From: Tranzscheliella williamsii
Lineage: Eukaryota; Basidiomycota; Ustilaginomycetes; Ustilaginales; Ustilaginaceae
Assembly (NCBI GenBank): GCA_023212725.1
Contig: JALBYF010000034.1
Coordinates: forward strand, 124,001 to 188,000
Direction of reading: 5' to 3'
Length of the DNA: 64,000 nucleotides
Positions 1-10,369 of this stretch are shown in pieces. Numbering within the stretch: the first letter of the stretch is position 1; each line of letters opens with the position of its first letter. A model generated the notes under the pieces. That model saw only the letters and a program-made list of their open reading frames with translations, did not search any database and was not told where the DNA came from. A program made the position numbers and the translations under genes.

Positions 1-2173
1 GCGTGGAGATGTGCGCCTCCTCGGCGCGCAGCTCCTTCGCCAGCACCGCGTCCGCTTCCCCGCCCGCCGCCTCCTCGCCCTCCGACCCGGCCCCCGCATC
101 GGCATCGGAATCCGACTCGGAGCTCAGCTCTTGCTCACCCCCAGCCTCCCGCCGTGCTTGGCGCGCAGCATGCCGCTCGAGCTTGGCCCGCTTCTGCTGA
201 CGCACATCCCGCGCCGCAACAAGCCGCTCTTTGACCGTCCGTTTCGGCTTGCGTCCATCTTCATCTCCAGAATCGTCCGAGTCCGAAAGGCGCAGCACTC
301 CCCCCTCGTCGTCGTCCGACACGTTGATCCAGCCAGCTTCAGACTCATCGTCGGAGCCGTCGGACGAGCCCTCCTCCTCCCACCCCTCCCAGCCCTTGTC
401 ATCATCATCGTTACCGCCGTCGGCGGGCTCGCCGTCCTCCTCGAGCCTCCGCTTCTCGTCGTCCAGATGTTTCTCCAGCAGATCGATACCCTGAATCCCG
501 CGGACCTCGTCCTGGTCGACACCGAACTGCGCAGCAGGACGGCCCTCCTGGACGGCCAAACTGCCCATCTTGCCGCGCTCTTTCTTCTTGAGCAGCGCAG
601 GGTTCACCTCTCGGTAGAGGGCGAGCAGGCCGCGAGCGGCCGTGCAGACACCCTTGTCCTTGCTCCGGCGGTACCCGATCAGGTCTTCCAGAAGCGTCTC
701 CTCCATCGACCACGGCTGGCGGCGGCAGATCTCCCGGATCGCATTGATGCCGGCGGCGACCACCTCGGAGCTGACACCAGGATGGATAAAGCCGTCCGAG
801 AGCTTGCGGATCACAGGCGTGACAACGTCCGGAGGCGTCTGGTCGTGGACCGACTGCGCCAGAGAGACGAGGATCAAAGTAATGTGCTGCTGGTGAGGAG
901 CGAGGTACTTGACGACGTACGAGTAGAAGCTGAGCACGCAGAGCTTGTGGGCGCCCATCACTCTGCTCAGTAGCTGCATGAGCCGCACCTTCATCTCGAT
1001 CGTGTGACGCTTCTCCCGATCGCCGCGACTGAGGTTGTCGAAGAGCTTCTCGCCGAAGTTCTGTGGGTCGTTGAGCAGGTACAAGGCGGCAAAGTTGCCA
1101 GGGCCGTCCTTGCCGCCGCCATCGAGCGCAGATTCGGCCTTGGCCTTCTTCTTTTTCTTGGAGACCGCGGCAGCGGCACGGACCTTCTTGTCTCCGGACC
1201 GTGTCTTTTTTCCGACTTTGCGGGCATGGAGCATGGCATCGACGTCGGGCCCCTCGTCGTCGTTTGCGTCCGAGTTCTCGGCGTCGTCTTCGGCGGAATG
1301 CAGGTCGCCGAGAAAGAACCGAACCGCTGACGACTGGACGCGAGGGTGGGGATGAAAGCAAGCAAGCGCCAAGAGAGAAACCGTCTTACCGTCGGTCCAG
1401 ATCTGTTTCTTCCAGAGGTTGGCAGCCAGACGGACCGCCCACAGAGCTTCCGTCTTGCCGCTGACGCTCTGAGACTTGCGGTTGAGGGGCGTCATCGCAC
1501 CTGAGGAGCCGTAAGCGGCATCGATGCCTTTCTGCACAATGCCAAAGAGGAGACCTTGGACGACACGGTTGAGGCGGTGGTTCTTGGACTTGGCATTGGC
1601 GTTCTTGATATCCTGGAGGATAGTCGCCTGAACAGATGTGCGGGTGGCGCTCGAGGTGGTCACCGTCAGTAGGGGGAAAAGCGTCTTGAGAAGCTCTTCT
1701 GAAGAGATGACGTCTCGGTTCCTGAGCAGGATGAGGGATCGCAGACAGCTTGCGCGGATGTCAGGGCTGAGGGCAGAGTGGTGATTGAGAAGCAGATCCG
1801 AAAGATGGCTGGGCAGATCGCTTGTGATCTCGGGATAGGACGGCGCCAGCTGTGTTACGAAAGAGATGAGCGAGACAAACTTGCTGGCCTGGTCCTTGTT
1901 GATCCTGATACTGGTAGCAGACGAAGCTGCGGCTGCATTCGCGGCTGGGATATCGAGGTCGGACGAGGCAAAGATGCTTCGAAGAGACTGGTAGTGGTTC
2001 CATTGCGCAGAGAATTCTTCGACATAAGCTTCGGGCTGGCGCTTGAGCAGATTCTGCAGCGCTGGAAGATTGTCGGCATTGAGCAGACCCCTTGCTCGCG
2101 ACCGATGGACGAGGCCACCCTCATTGACCAGCGGGCTAAACTTGGCCACAGCGGGCGACGTAGTGGGCGGCAT
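1..2173 (-). CDS. SDA1: SDA1 family 60S ribosome biogenesis protein, 3' end cut by window edge
   Basis: An open frame runs on the minus strand from the ATG at 2173 to the left edge without a stop, giving 724 residues; the yeast protein has 767, so only the C-terminal tail is missing. The N-terminal two thirds are helical repeat-like sequence. Then come a lysine-rich patch, the family segment NPALLKKKERGKMG, and a very acidic Asp/Glu/Ser stretch followed by a basic region. Sda1 is an essential nucleolar/nuclear factor of pre-60S particles, needed for 60S maturation and export and for passage through G1. The frame stays open across 1340-1390, so no intron is needed. The start is the first ATG of the conserved frame. 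It shares a 495 bp divergent promoter with DBP7, another 60S factor, which suggests co-regulation. The family call is from remembered sequence similarity. Confidence 0.9.
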   Translation of the reverse strand, partial: MPPTTSPAVAKFSPLVNEGGLVHRSRARGLLNADNLPALQNLLKRQPEAYVEEFSAQWNHYQSLRSIFASSDLDIPAANAAAASSATSIRINKDQASKFVSLISFVTQLAPSYPEITSDLPSHLSDLLLNHHSALSPDIRASCLRSLILLRNRDVISSEELLKTLFPLLTVTTSSATRTSVQATILQDIKNANAKSKNHRLNRVVQGLLFGIVQKGIDAAYGSSGAMTPLNRKSQSVSGKTEALWAVRLAANLWKKQIWTDGKTVSLLALACFHPHPRVQSSAVRFFLGDLHSAEDDAENSDANDDEGPDVDAMLHARKVGKKTRSGDKKVRAAAAVSKKKKKAKAESALDGGGKDGPGNFAALYLLNDPQNFGEKLFDNLSRGDREKRHTIEMKVRLMQLLSRVMGAHKLCVLSFYSYVVKYLAPHQQHITLILVSLAQSVHDQTPPDVVTPVIRKLSDGFIHPGVSSEVVAAGINAIREICRRQPWSMEETLLEDLIGYRRSKDKGVCTAARGLLALYREVNPALLKKKERGKMGSLAVQEGRPAAQFGVDQDEVRGIQGIDLLEKHLDDEKRRLEEDGEPADGGNDDDDKGWEGWEEEGSSDGSDDESEAGWINVSDDDEGGVLRLSDSDDSGDEDGRKPKRTVKERLVAARDVRQQKRAKLERHAARQARREAGGEQELSSESDSDADAGAGSEGEEAAGGEADAVLAKELRAEEAHIST

Positions 2174-2668
2174 CGTTGGTTTCGCTGCCTACTCTGGCCT
2201 GAGGGAGCTAGAACAAGGTTTTGACTCCGTGTTCTGCTATGATGGAGTTGAGCGAGAAGGAATAGGAGAGAGTGCGGGCACTGATTGGGGTTCAGACAGG
2301 TCTACGAGAGCGAGAAAAGGCAAATTTTCCAAAATTATTTCTCAAGCCAATAATGTGAAGTAGGCTGGATTAGAAGCTGTGCATTTACTTTCCCGCCATT
2401 CGTGATGATTGGGGTATTCGTGGACCCTAGCTTGACTTCGGAAAACGGAACTGCAGGCGTACTTATTCTCGTAAATTTTCCAAAAATTAGCAGCTCTGAT
2501 GGCAGCAACACGCGCCAGCCAGTGGGAAGAAGTCGAAGCAGATTCTGTGATTCACAAGGTGGCCTGCCTGCTCGTTTTCACGTAGTGAGGTCGAGTGGAT
2601 CCTCCCTTAGGACTCTATTGATCATCACTGGAAGAGATAAGTGACGGAAGCTTATCGTCACAATAAAG
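2174..2668. promoter_or_regulatory. SDA1/DBP7 divergent promoter with repeated AAATTTTCC motif
   Basis: This gene-free stretch separates the start codons of two divergent ribosome-assembly genes. It contains two near-identical elements, AAATTTTCCAAAATTA at 2322-2337 and AAATTTTCCAAAAATTA at 2473-2489, about 150 bp apart. They resemble the AAAATTTT core of the RRPE element of fungal ribosome-biogenesis promoters. The link to RRPE is inference; the repetition is seen directly. Confidence 0.55.
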
Positions 2669-5650
2669 ATGGACGACGTTGACGATGGTTTGATGCTCAA
2701 CTTTGCGGCGGCTACCGTGGCGGGCAGCAGCAAAAAGCCCAAGCAGACGGCCAAGTCCAGATATGCGCAAAAGCGCAACAACAGAAGCCAAGGTGCGGCC
2801 CAGCCAGCAGCCTCTTCTGCGACGCCGTCAAGACCCGAGAATCAAGCGGCAGCAGATGTTCCAGCACCGCGGTTCCCTACCGTCGGGCAAGACAGAGCTG
2901 TCGCCTCTGCTAGCCCGGCAAAGCGATCTCGTACCCACCCTGTCAATCACGCCGTTGCCGCTTTGCCCGGCTCAAAAGAATCTATGGTACCGACATCCTC
3001 GTCCAGAGCACCGCAATCGCAGTCCCAGCCAAAGGCATCAGCACAGCCAAAGGACAACCGCGCCTCATCGTCGACATCCTCAGCGCCGTCCTCCGCTGCT
3101 AAGTCCAGGTCGAACGGCGCCGTCGCTGCTCCCTCTGGCGGCGTCATCAGCGCCCTTTTCCCTTCCCATGGCGTGCTGGAGGACGAGGCGTCGGCGTCTC
3201 TTCCGTTTACGAGGAAACCCTATGATCCCACCAACGCTCCCTCTTCGACGTCTGACTTTCCCTCTCTCGGGCTTGACCCTTTGCTTACCTACCACCTTTC
3301 CACCAAAATGAAGATTGGCTCGAATCCTACCCCCATTCAGAAGGTCGCTCTGCCACACTTACTCCACCCTGGTCTCGATAGGGACATTCTGATCCAGGCT
3401 CAGACGGGTTCTGGCAAAACGCTCACCTACTTGCTGCCCATCATTCAGAGTCTTTTGCCCCTCTGCGAGGAAAGCTTCATTGACCGTTCCATCGGCACCC
3501 TTGCCATCATCCTGGCTCCTACCAGAGAACTTGCACGCCAAATCTACGAGGTCTTGGAGAAGCTTGTTTCCTTGGCATTGAGTCTCAAAGAGCAGGCCGA
3601 GGGAAGCGGCCATGAGAGCACCATTCGCAGAACACGCTGGTTGGTTCCAGGACTACTCTCAGGAGGATCCACCAAAAATCACGAGAAACAGAGGCTGAGG
3701 AAGGGCTGCCCCATCCTGGTTTCCACTCCGGGACGGCTGTTGGACCATCTTCAGAACACTTCCAGCTTTGACGTGGGCAAGTGTCGATGGCTTGTGCTCG
3801 ACGAGGCCGATCGTCTGCTCGAAATGGGCTTTGAAGAACAGTTGAACGGCATCGTCCGTGCTATGGATGGTCGCCGGAGACTGGCTTTGACGGCTTCCCG
3901 ACAAGCCATGCCCGGGTTTGTCAACGATCTGACCAGCGAAGACCCGGACTGGATCAAGGATGAAGACGTTATGGACTCGCTAGGCATGCACTGGTGGTCC
4001 AAGCAAAGGAGGGTGGTACTCTGTTCCGCCACATTAGATGAGAACGTTCAAATGCTGGCAGGCAAAACGCTACAGCGCCCCATGATCCTGCGTGCCGGGA
4101 AGGACGAAGGCAACGCTAATCCGGCCAACCAAGACCAAGATGCAGAAAACGTCAACGGCGACAAGAGTCTTGCGCCTCGACAAGCGGCCAAGTTTGCAGC
4201 CCCGGCTCAACTGCAACAAAATTTCGTTTCTACACCGCCCAAACTCAGACTCGTGACCTTGATAGCGCTGCTACGAGCCTACATTACGCGCGCTCGGAAA
4301 CAGATCGATAGCTCCGATGCTGCCGGTTCTGGGCGAGTCATCGTGTTTATGAGCTGTACCGATTCCGTCGACTTCCATTACGCCGCCTTGGGCGGTGCGA
4401 GGATGAACGCGGAAGAGAACAATCCCGATGAGGAAAACAGGGATACGGAGTCAGAGTCAGTGCCCGCCTCGACCACGTCCGAGCTGATCCCTGAGATCCC
4501 TATTTTTAGGCTACATGGATCCATGACACAACAAGAGCGAATCGCCAGTCTACGCGGCTTCTCGGGTACCAAGGCGCAGCACCAGGCGGGAGGATTCCAG
4601 GGTAGCATTCTGCTGTGTACCAGTGTAGCCAGTAGAGGTCTGGACTTGCCGGACGTCGGTTGTGTCGTCCAGCTTGACCCGCCTACGGAAGGCGGCATCG
4701 AGGAGTATCTCCATCGGGTTGGACGAACTGCGCGTGTCGGTCGGGCGGGTGAGTCGTGGCTCATCGTACTACCGCAGGAGCAGGGGTGGGTCGACACGAT
4801 TCTCGAGACACAGATGACGATTGAGTCGTCTGCATCTGAGGCCCCGAACACGTTGATCAATTCGAAGAACCAGGGTGCCTCGCGCAAGATCGGCGCGGCC
4901 TCGATCGAGAAGGTCCTGCAGCACGGCTTTGGCGGTGCGGCGGGTACGCTCGAGTACCAGAGCCGTGCGACGGGCGTGCAGTTGGCTTTCGAGCGCTGGG
5001 TGATCTCCGGCGAGCGGCCCAGCTTATTGGCGCGCAAGGCGTTCCTGTCGCACGTCAGAGCCTACGCGACCCACTCGGCGGATGAGAAAATCTGGTTCAA
5101 CGTACGGGCCCTGCATCTGGGCCATCTGGCCAAGGCCTTCGCCCTGCGAGAGGCACCCAAGAGTCTCGGCGCCAAGAGCGCCGCCATCGCTGCTGCCTCG
5201 AAACTAGCCTCTACGTCGGCGTACGAAGCACCGCGAAGCAATAAACGCAGCCGCGATCAGACAGAAGAGGATGCCTCCAGCGACACCGACGATGATGACG
5301 ACGACACTGACGGTGGCTCGGACTACGAGACGCGCGCTGCTGCGAGAAAGGGCGGCAAGAAAGGAGCCAGTCAAAGCCGCGACGCATTCGAGCTGGACAA
5401 GGAAGCGTTGGCCCGGCTCACCGAGACGATTGCTTCGGGCGGTGTCGGTGGCAGCCGCATGGCGAAAGAGGCACTGCGGGCCGCGGCCGCAGCCGCCGGC
5501 GGAAAGAAGGCGGGCGCACAAGGCAAGAGCGGAGACAAACAGACAGATGCAGAGGCGAGAATGTACGCCAAGGTTCGGGCGATGGGCCGCATGTCCAGAA
5601 AAGATGGCGTCCTGGGCACCTACGGCATCGACGAGTTCCAGATCGGCTGA
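2669..5650 (+). CDS. DBP7: DEAD-box ATP-dependent RNA helicase Dbp7 (DDX31 type)
   Basis: A single exon encodes 993 residues. The N terminus (MDDVDDGLMLNF) matches the short acidic start typical of Dbp7, followed by a basic low-complexity region. Helicase motifs appear in order: Q-motif region ending PTPIQ near residue 217, motif I AQTGSGKT near 244, PTRELA near 287, DEAD (VLDEADRLLEMGF) near 376, SAT near 452, and the C-domain motif HRVGRTARVGRAG near 680. There are family inserts in both lobes and a C-terminal acidic then Gly/Lys-rich tail. Dbp7 is a nucleolar ATPase acting on snoRNA-rRNA interactions in early pre-60S assembly. The start is the first ATG of the frame. At 993 aa it is longer than yeast Dbp7 (742 aa) because of the disordered ends and inserts. 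Confidence 0.95.
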   Translation: MDDVDDGLMLNFAAATVAGSSKKPKQTAKSRYAQKRNNRSQGAAQPAASSATPSRPENQAAADVPAPRFPTVGQDRAVASASPAKRSRTHPVNHAVAALPGSKESMVPTSSSRAPQSQSQPKASAQPKDNRASSSTSSAPSSAAKSRSNGAVAAPSGGVISALFPSHGVLEDEASASLPFTRKPYDPTNAPSSTSDFPSLGLDPLLTYHLSTKMKIGSNPTPIQKVALPHLLHPGLDRDILIQAQTGSGKTLTYLLPIIQSLLPLCEESFIDRSIGTLAIILAPTRELARQIYEVLEKLVSLALSLKEQAEGSGHESTIRRTRWLVPGLLSGGSTKNHEKQRLRKGCPILVSTPGRLLDHLQNTSSFDVGKCRWLVLDEADRLLEMGFEEQLNGIVRAMDGRRRLALTASRQAMPGFVNDLTSEDPDWIKDEDVMDSLGMHWWSKQRRVVLCSATLDENVQMLAGKTLQRPMILRAGKDEGNANPANQDQDAENVNGDKSLAPRQAAKFAAPAQLQQNFVSTPPKLRLVTLIALLRAYITRARKQIDSSDAAGSGRVIVFMSCTDSVDFHYAALGGARMNAEENNPDEENRDTESESVPASTTSELIPEIPIFRLHGSMTQQERIASLRGFSGTKAQHQAGGFQGSILLCTSVASRGLDLPDVGCVVQLDPPTEGGIEEYLHRVGRTARVGRAGESWLIVLPQEQGWVDTILETQMTIESSASEAPNTLINSKNQGASRKIGAASIEKVLQHGFGGAAGTLEYQSRATGVQLAFERWVISGERPSLLARKAFLSHVRAYATHSADEKIWFNVRALHLGHLAKAFALREAPKSLGAKSAAIAAASKLASTSAYEAPRSNKRSRDQTEEDASSDTDDDDDDTDGGSDYETRAAARKGGKKGASQSRDAFELDKEALARLTETIASGGVGGSRMAKEALRAAAAAAGGKKAGAQGKSGDKQTDAEARMYAKVRAMGRMSRKDGVLGTYGIDEFQIG

Positions 5651-6805
5651 AGCCACTCTGCCCACCAGCAAATACTGCGGTTCGACCAACCCTTCCCCGA
5701 CCCTTCCCCCCACTCTAAAGTTGTACGCGTCTAGCAAGATTGAAGTCTCCCTTCGTCGTTGGATCAGCGCGGCCACGAGGCATTCCCTCGTCAGTAGCCA
5801 GTTCCTTGGCATTCACATTCGGCGTGAACGTCGAATTAACAATTGCAAAGAGGCTACGGTTGGTCGACCCGATACGAGTTCGTGAACTTCGCCCGATCGG
5901 TCAGATCGACATGCGTTGAACTCCTTTTGCTCGTGAGGTTGTGGTCAGTTCACGCGATAAAGGCTGCTGGAACTAGACCGGGCTTTTTTGGTACGCGCAG
6001 AAGTGTACTAAACTACATACAGCCGCCCCTTCTACTTACCGAAAGTCGAATACGACGCTTTCGTTCCCGAGTCATTTACCGCACTGCCAGAGATAAGTAC
6101 GTTATTTTTCAATTTTTTTCTTTTCTCTTCGCGGCGCTGCAATCAACCGAATGTGAGTGAACGGACAAATCAGAAGACAGCACTCGAGCCGCAATACGGT
6201 GAGAGTGTTCGCCTCGCAGCCAATCAGGAGACAGTGCATCTGTGCAACCGGAGAGAAAACGAAAGGCAAGGGAGGCAAAAGCCAGAGAACAGCAGCACGG
6301 AAGGGAAAGCATGTTTGCAGTAGAGTCGATCGCTAGGCTCCGGTCGTCCTGGATAGTGCGAAAGAGATAGTGGAATCGCCAAATATTTTTCAGAAGCGAA
6401 AAGCAGTCCTGAAGTCAGCGAGGCAGAAAGCGACGGTCTCTGACTCATTCCCGTCATCTCGTCCTTGTCCGGATATCAGTCCGGCTTCCTTCTCCTCTCC
6501 TCTACCCACCTCAACCTACCCTCCCTCGCCCTCCTCCTCCGTCCTAGACGTTGGCTACTACCCCGGAGATCCCTCGTCGCCTTTCTCCCTGTCACTTTTT
6601 GGCCGGCTGCAGCTAAGATCTTCTTACAGCTGTCCAAGAGATAACGCCCCCGCTCCGTGCGCATAGCCCCTACCCCTTCCTGCTGCTATCGTCGTAGATA
6701 GCTAGCTAGCTAGCTTGCTTGCTTGGTCGTTGCTGGCTTGCGAAGCGATCCTTAAGCAGCAGCGTCCTCCTTCTCCCCGAGGTGTGTCCCCTTGGCTTCC
6801 TCACC
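5651..6805 (+). promoter_or_regulatory. DBP7 3' flank and CPA2 promoter/leader
   Basis: No convincing gene is present. The last 350 bp before the CPA2 start codon are CT-rich, as often seen in basidiomycete leaders. A short tetranucleotide tract, (TAGC)n passing into (TTGC)n, lies at about 6699-6724. No arginine-attenuator-type upstream peptide was recognised; in other fungi that element belongs to the small-subunit gene. Confidence 0.4.
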
Positions 6806-9800
6806 ATGTTTCGAGGTGTCCGAAGTCTGTCCCGCGGTGCGGCCTCTGCCTCCCAGGCAGCTTCCGCCTCTTGCTCCTCGCTTCCTCGAAGTCTGCACAC
6901 TTGCTCTTCAGCAAGCAGCCCACTAGCTAAGCAGGGCCTGTCTACTTCCGGTAGCAAGCTCTTTCGTTCGCGATTCGCTACCTCCGCCTTGCTGAAGGCG
7001 CCAGCTCCTACGCCCGCCCCAAAAGCTGCCGTGAAGGATGTTGAGCCAGCCGCAACCGGACTCCAGAAATGGAGCAAGTATCTGCCAAAAGTCGAGCGCT
7101 CCGACGTCAAAAAGGTCCTCTTGGTCGGCTCCGGCGGCCTTTCAATCGGTCAGGCCGGCGAATTCGATTACTCTGGCTCCCAAGCCATCAAGGCGCTCAA
7201 GGAATCCGGTATCGAGACCATCTTGATCAATCCCAACATTGCCACCATTCAGACTTCCCATCATCTCGCCAGCCAGATCTACTTCCTTCCTATCTCCCCG
7301 GAATATGTCGCCTACGTCCTCGAAAAGGAGCGTCCAGATGGTGTACTCCTCACTTTCGGTGGTCAGAGCGCCCTCAACGTCGGTGTGAAGCTGGACGAGA
7401 TGGGTGTCTTTGAACGACTCGGAGTCAAGGTGCTTGGGTCCCAGGTCGATGTCCTGAGGATGTGCGAGGACCGTGACCTTTTCGTCCAAGCCCTCGACCA
7501 GATCGACATCCCCGTTGCCAAGTCCGAAGCCGTCTCCAATGTTCCACAGGCCCTCAAGGCCGCGGAGAAGATCGGCTACCCTGTCATTGTCCGTGCCGCC
7601 TATGCTCTCGGCGGTCTCGGTTCCGGTTTTGCTGAGAACGAGGACGAATTGCGAGATCTTTCCGCCCGTTCTCTCTCTCTTAGCCCACAGATCCTGGTCG
7701 AAAAGTCGCTCAAAGGTTGGAAGGAGTCCGAGTACGAGGTCCTCCGAGACCAGGAAGACAACGCCATCATCTGCTGCAACATGGAAAACTTTGATCCTCT
7801 CGGTATCCACACCGGCGATTCCATCGTCGTGGCTCCTTCCCAAACCCTCTCTGATGACAACTACCACATGCTCCGATCTGCCGCCCTCAAAGTCATTCGA
7901 CATCTCGGTATCGTCGGAGAGTGCAACATCCAGTATGCACTCAGTCCGGACAGCCGAGAGTATCGAGTGATCGAGGTCAATCCCCGTCTTTCTCGTTCCT
8001 CCGCCCTGGCCTCCAAGGCCACCGGTTATCCGCTTGCTTACACTGCTGCCAAGCTCGCTCTCGGCTATACCCTCCCCGAGCTACCCAACGCAGTCACCAA
8101 GAGCACCACCGCTTGCTTCGAGCCAGCCCTGGACTACATTGTCACCAAGATTCCCAAGTGGGACCTGAGCAAGTTCCAGCACGTCAACCGAGAGGTCGGC
8201 TCCAGTATGAAGTCGGTAGGAGAGGTCATGTCCGTCGGCCGAACGTTTGAAGAATCGCTGCAAAAAGCAATCCGACAGGTTGCACCCAACTACGATGGCT
8301 TCGATGCCTACATTGTACCCGAGGACCTCGACCATGCCCTCTCTGTGCCGACGGACACCCGTCTTTTTGCCATTGCCTACGCCATGTTGGTCAAGAACTA
8401 CGACGTTGAAAAGCTGCACGACCTTACCAAGATTGACAGATTCTTCTTGTACAAGCTCGAGAACATCGTCACCATCAATCGACAGCTTGAGAAGATCGGC
8501 TCACTGTCAGCGGTTGACAAGGAGCTCATGAAGCTTGCCAAGCAGCGTGGCTTTTCGGACCGACAGATCGCCAAGCTGGTCAACGCCAAGGAGCACGAAG
8601 TTCGCTCTCACCGCAAAGCATTCGGTCTCACCCCCTTCGTCAAGCGTATCGATACAGTCGCTGCCGAGTACCCCGCCCAGACCAACTACCTCTACACCAC
8701 GTACAACGCCACCACTCACGATGTCGAGTTCGACAACGATGGTACCATGGTTCTGGGTTCCGGCGTCTACCGTATCGGAAGCTCGGTCGAGTTCGACTGG
8801 TGCGCCGTAACCTGCGCCCGAAAGGTGCGAGAGATGGGTCACAAGACCATTATGATCAACTACAACCCCGAGACGGTCTCCACCGACTTTGACGAGGCGG
8901 ACCGACTCTACTTTGAGGAGCTTGGCTTCGAGCGAGTTATGGACATCTACGAGCTCGAGGGCGCCACTGGTGTCGTCGTCAGCGTCGGCGGCCAGCTCCC
9001 CCAGAACATTGCTCTGCGACTGAAGGAGACAGGGGTCAATGTTCTCGGCACCGACCCTCTTATGATTGACTCTGCCGAGGACAGGCACAAGTTCAGCAAG
9101 ATCCTTGACGATGTCGGAGTCGACCAGCCCGAATGGGTGGAAGCTACCAGTGTTGCGACCGCCAAGGAGTTCGCCAACCGGGTCTCCTACCCTGTCCTTG
9201 TCCGTCCATCGTATGTCCTGTCGGGAGCAGCCATGAATGTGATCTGGGACGAGTCGACGCTAGAGCACCACTTGACGGCGGCCGCCGAGGTCAACACCGA
9301 CTACCCCGTTGTGCTCACCAAGTTCATCGACAACGCTCAGGAAATTGACGTCGACGCGGTCGCTCACAAGGGTGAGCTGCTTGTCCACGCCGTGTCGGAG
9401 CATGTTGAGAATGCCGGTGTGCACTCGGGCGATGCTACGCTGGTCCTGCCACCCTTCTCGCTTGACCCGAACGACCTTGCACGACTGAAGGTGATCGCTC
9501 AGAAGGTGGCCAAGGCATTCAACATCAGTGGGCCATTCAACATGCAGGTCATCCGGAAGCCCGCTGGCGAAGGCGAGTCGGAGGCAGCGCTCAAGGTGAT
9601 CGAGTGCAACCTGCGTGCCTCGCGATCGTTCCCCTTTGTCTCCAAGGTGCTTGGCGTCAATTTTATCGACATTGCCACCACGGCCATTGTGGGCAAGGAC
9701 GTGCCGGAACCTGTCGATCTGATGGCGATCGAGCGGGACTATGTTGCGATCAAGGTGCCGCAGTTCTCGTGGACGCGTTTGGCGGGTGCGGATCCGTACC

Positions 9801-10369
9801 TGGGCGTCGAGATGGCGTCGACGGGCGAGGTGGCGGCCTTTGGACGAGATCTGTACGAGGCTGCGTGGGCGAGCATCGCGTCGCAGACGGCATTCCGAGT
9901 GCCGCAGGCCAACACGGGCGTGCTGATGGGTGGCGATGTGACCAAGCCGCAATTTGCGCGCATCGCCCGCAAGCTGTTCGACCTTGGCTTTAAGCTGTAC
10001 TGCTCCGACGCCGAGGTGGAGGAGTATCTGAACTCGCTGTCCGGGGTCAAGGCGAAGCGGATCCGCTTCCCCATCAAGGACAAGCGCAAGCTGCGCGAGG
10101 TGTTTGACGAGTACGAAATCAACATCTGCGTCAACCTGGCGCGCTTCCGCGGGCGCGACCTGCTCGACCAGGACTACGTCGCGCGGCGCAACGCCGTCGA
10201 TTTCGGCATTCCGCTCCTCAACGAGGCGCGCTCCGCCGAGCTCTTTGTCGACGCCCTCGCCGCCCGCATCCCGCATGGCTGCCTCCGCGGCTACGAGGAG
10301 GGCCGCATTCCCTCCGAGGTCCAGCCCTGGAAACACTTTGTCAAAGAGGAGGCCGAGGCCCACAAGTAG
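6806..10369 (+). CDS. CPA2: carbamoyl-phosphate synthase, arginine-specific, large chain (mitochondrial)
   Basis: This single-exon gene encodes 1187 residues. The large chain makes carbamoyl phosphate from ammonia released by the small chain, bicarbonate and two ATP, feeding ornithine carbamoyltransferase in arginine synthesis. The family opening VLLVGSGGLSIGQAGEFDY is followed by the two duplicated ATP-grasp halves (second half opening near VLGSGVYRIGSSVEFDW) and a C-terminal MGS-like domain. I chose the ATG at 6806 (context CACCATGT) because the in-frame region upstream has only non-ATG starts. The first ~80 residues are rich in Arg, Ser and Ala with almost no acidic residues, which fits a mitochondrial targeting peptide as in Neurospora rather than cytosolic yeast Cpa2. 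It is monofunctional: no glutamine amidotransferase or ATCase domain is attached, so it is not the pyrimidine CAD-type enzyme. Confidence 0.95.
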   Translation: MFRGVRSLSRGAASASQAASASCSSLPRSLHTCSSASSPLAKQGLSTSGSKLFRSRFATSALLKAPAPTPAPKAAVKDVEPAATGLQKWSKYLPKVERSDVKKVLLVGSGGLSIGQAGEFDYSGSQAIKALKESGIETILINPNIATIQTSHHLASQIYFLPISPEYVAYVLEKERPDGVLLTFGGQSALNVGVKLDEMGVFERLGVKVLGSQVDVLRMCEDRDLFVQALDQIDIPVAKSEAVSNVPQALKAAEKIGYPVIVRAAYALGGLGSGFAENEDELRDLSARSLSLSPQILVEKSLKGWKESEYEVLRDQEDNAIICCNMENFDPLGIHTGDSIVVAPSQTLSDDNYHMLRSAALKVIRHLGIVGECNIQYALSPDSREYRVIEVNPRLSRSSALASKATGYPLAYTAAKLALGYTLPELPNAVTKSTTACFEPALDYIVTKIPKWDLSKFQHVNREVGSSMKSVGEVMSVGRTFEESLQKAIRQVAPNYDGFDAYIVPEDLDHALSVPTDTRLFAIAYAMLVKNYDVEKLHDLTKIDRFFLYKLENIVTINRQLEKIGSLSAVDKELMKLAKQRGFSDRQIAKLVNAKEHEVRSHRKAFGLTPFVKRIDTVAAEYPAQTNYLYTTYNATTHDVEFDNDGTMVLGSGVYRIGSSVEFDWCAVTCARKVREMGHKTIMINYNPETVSTDFDEADRLYFEELGFERVMDIYELEGATGVVVSVGGQLPQNIALRLKETGVNVLGTDPLMIDSAEDRHKFSKILDDVGVDQPEWVEATSVATAKEFANRVSYPVLVRPSYVLSGAAMNVIWDESTLEHHLTAAAEVNTDYPVVLTKFIDNAQEIDVDAVAHKGELLVHAVSEHVENAGVHSGDATLVLPPFSLDPNDLARLKVIAQKVAKAFNISGPFNMQVIRKPAGEGESEAALKVIECNLRASRSFPFVSKVLGVNFIDIATTAIVGKDVPEPVDLMAIERDYVAIKVPQFSWTRLAGADPYLGVEMASTGEVAAFGRDLYEAAWASIASQTAFRVPQANTGVLMGGDVTKPQFARIARKLFDLGFKLYCSDAEVEEYLNSLSGVKAKRIRFPIKDKRKLREVFDEYEINICVNLARFRGRDLLDQDYVARRNAVDFGIPLLNEARSAELFVDALAARIPHGCLRGYEEGRIPSEVQPWKHFVKEEAEAHK

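Noticed and set aside
11..973. 320-codon plus-strand frame opposite SDA1
   Set aside because: The minus strand holds the clear SDA1 family protein; the plus frame shows no known sequence.
6719..6805. 29-residue upstream extension of CPA2
   Set aside because: It begins at TTG, not ATG; the ATG at 6806 has a good context and gives a sensible targeting peptide.
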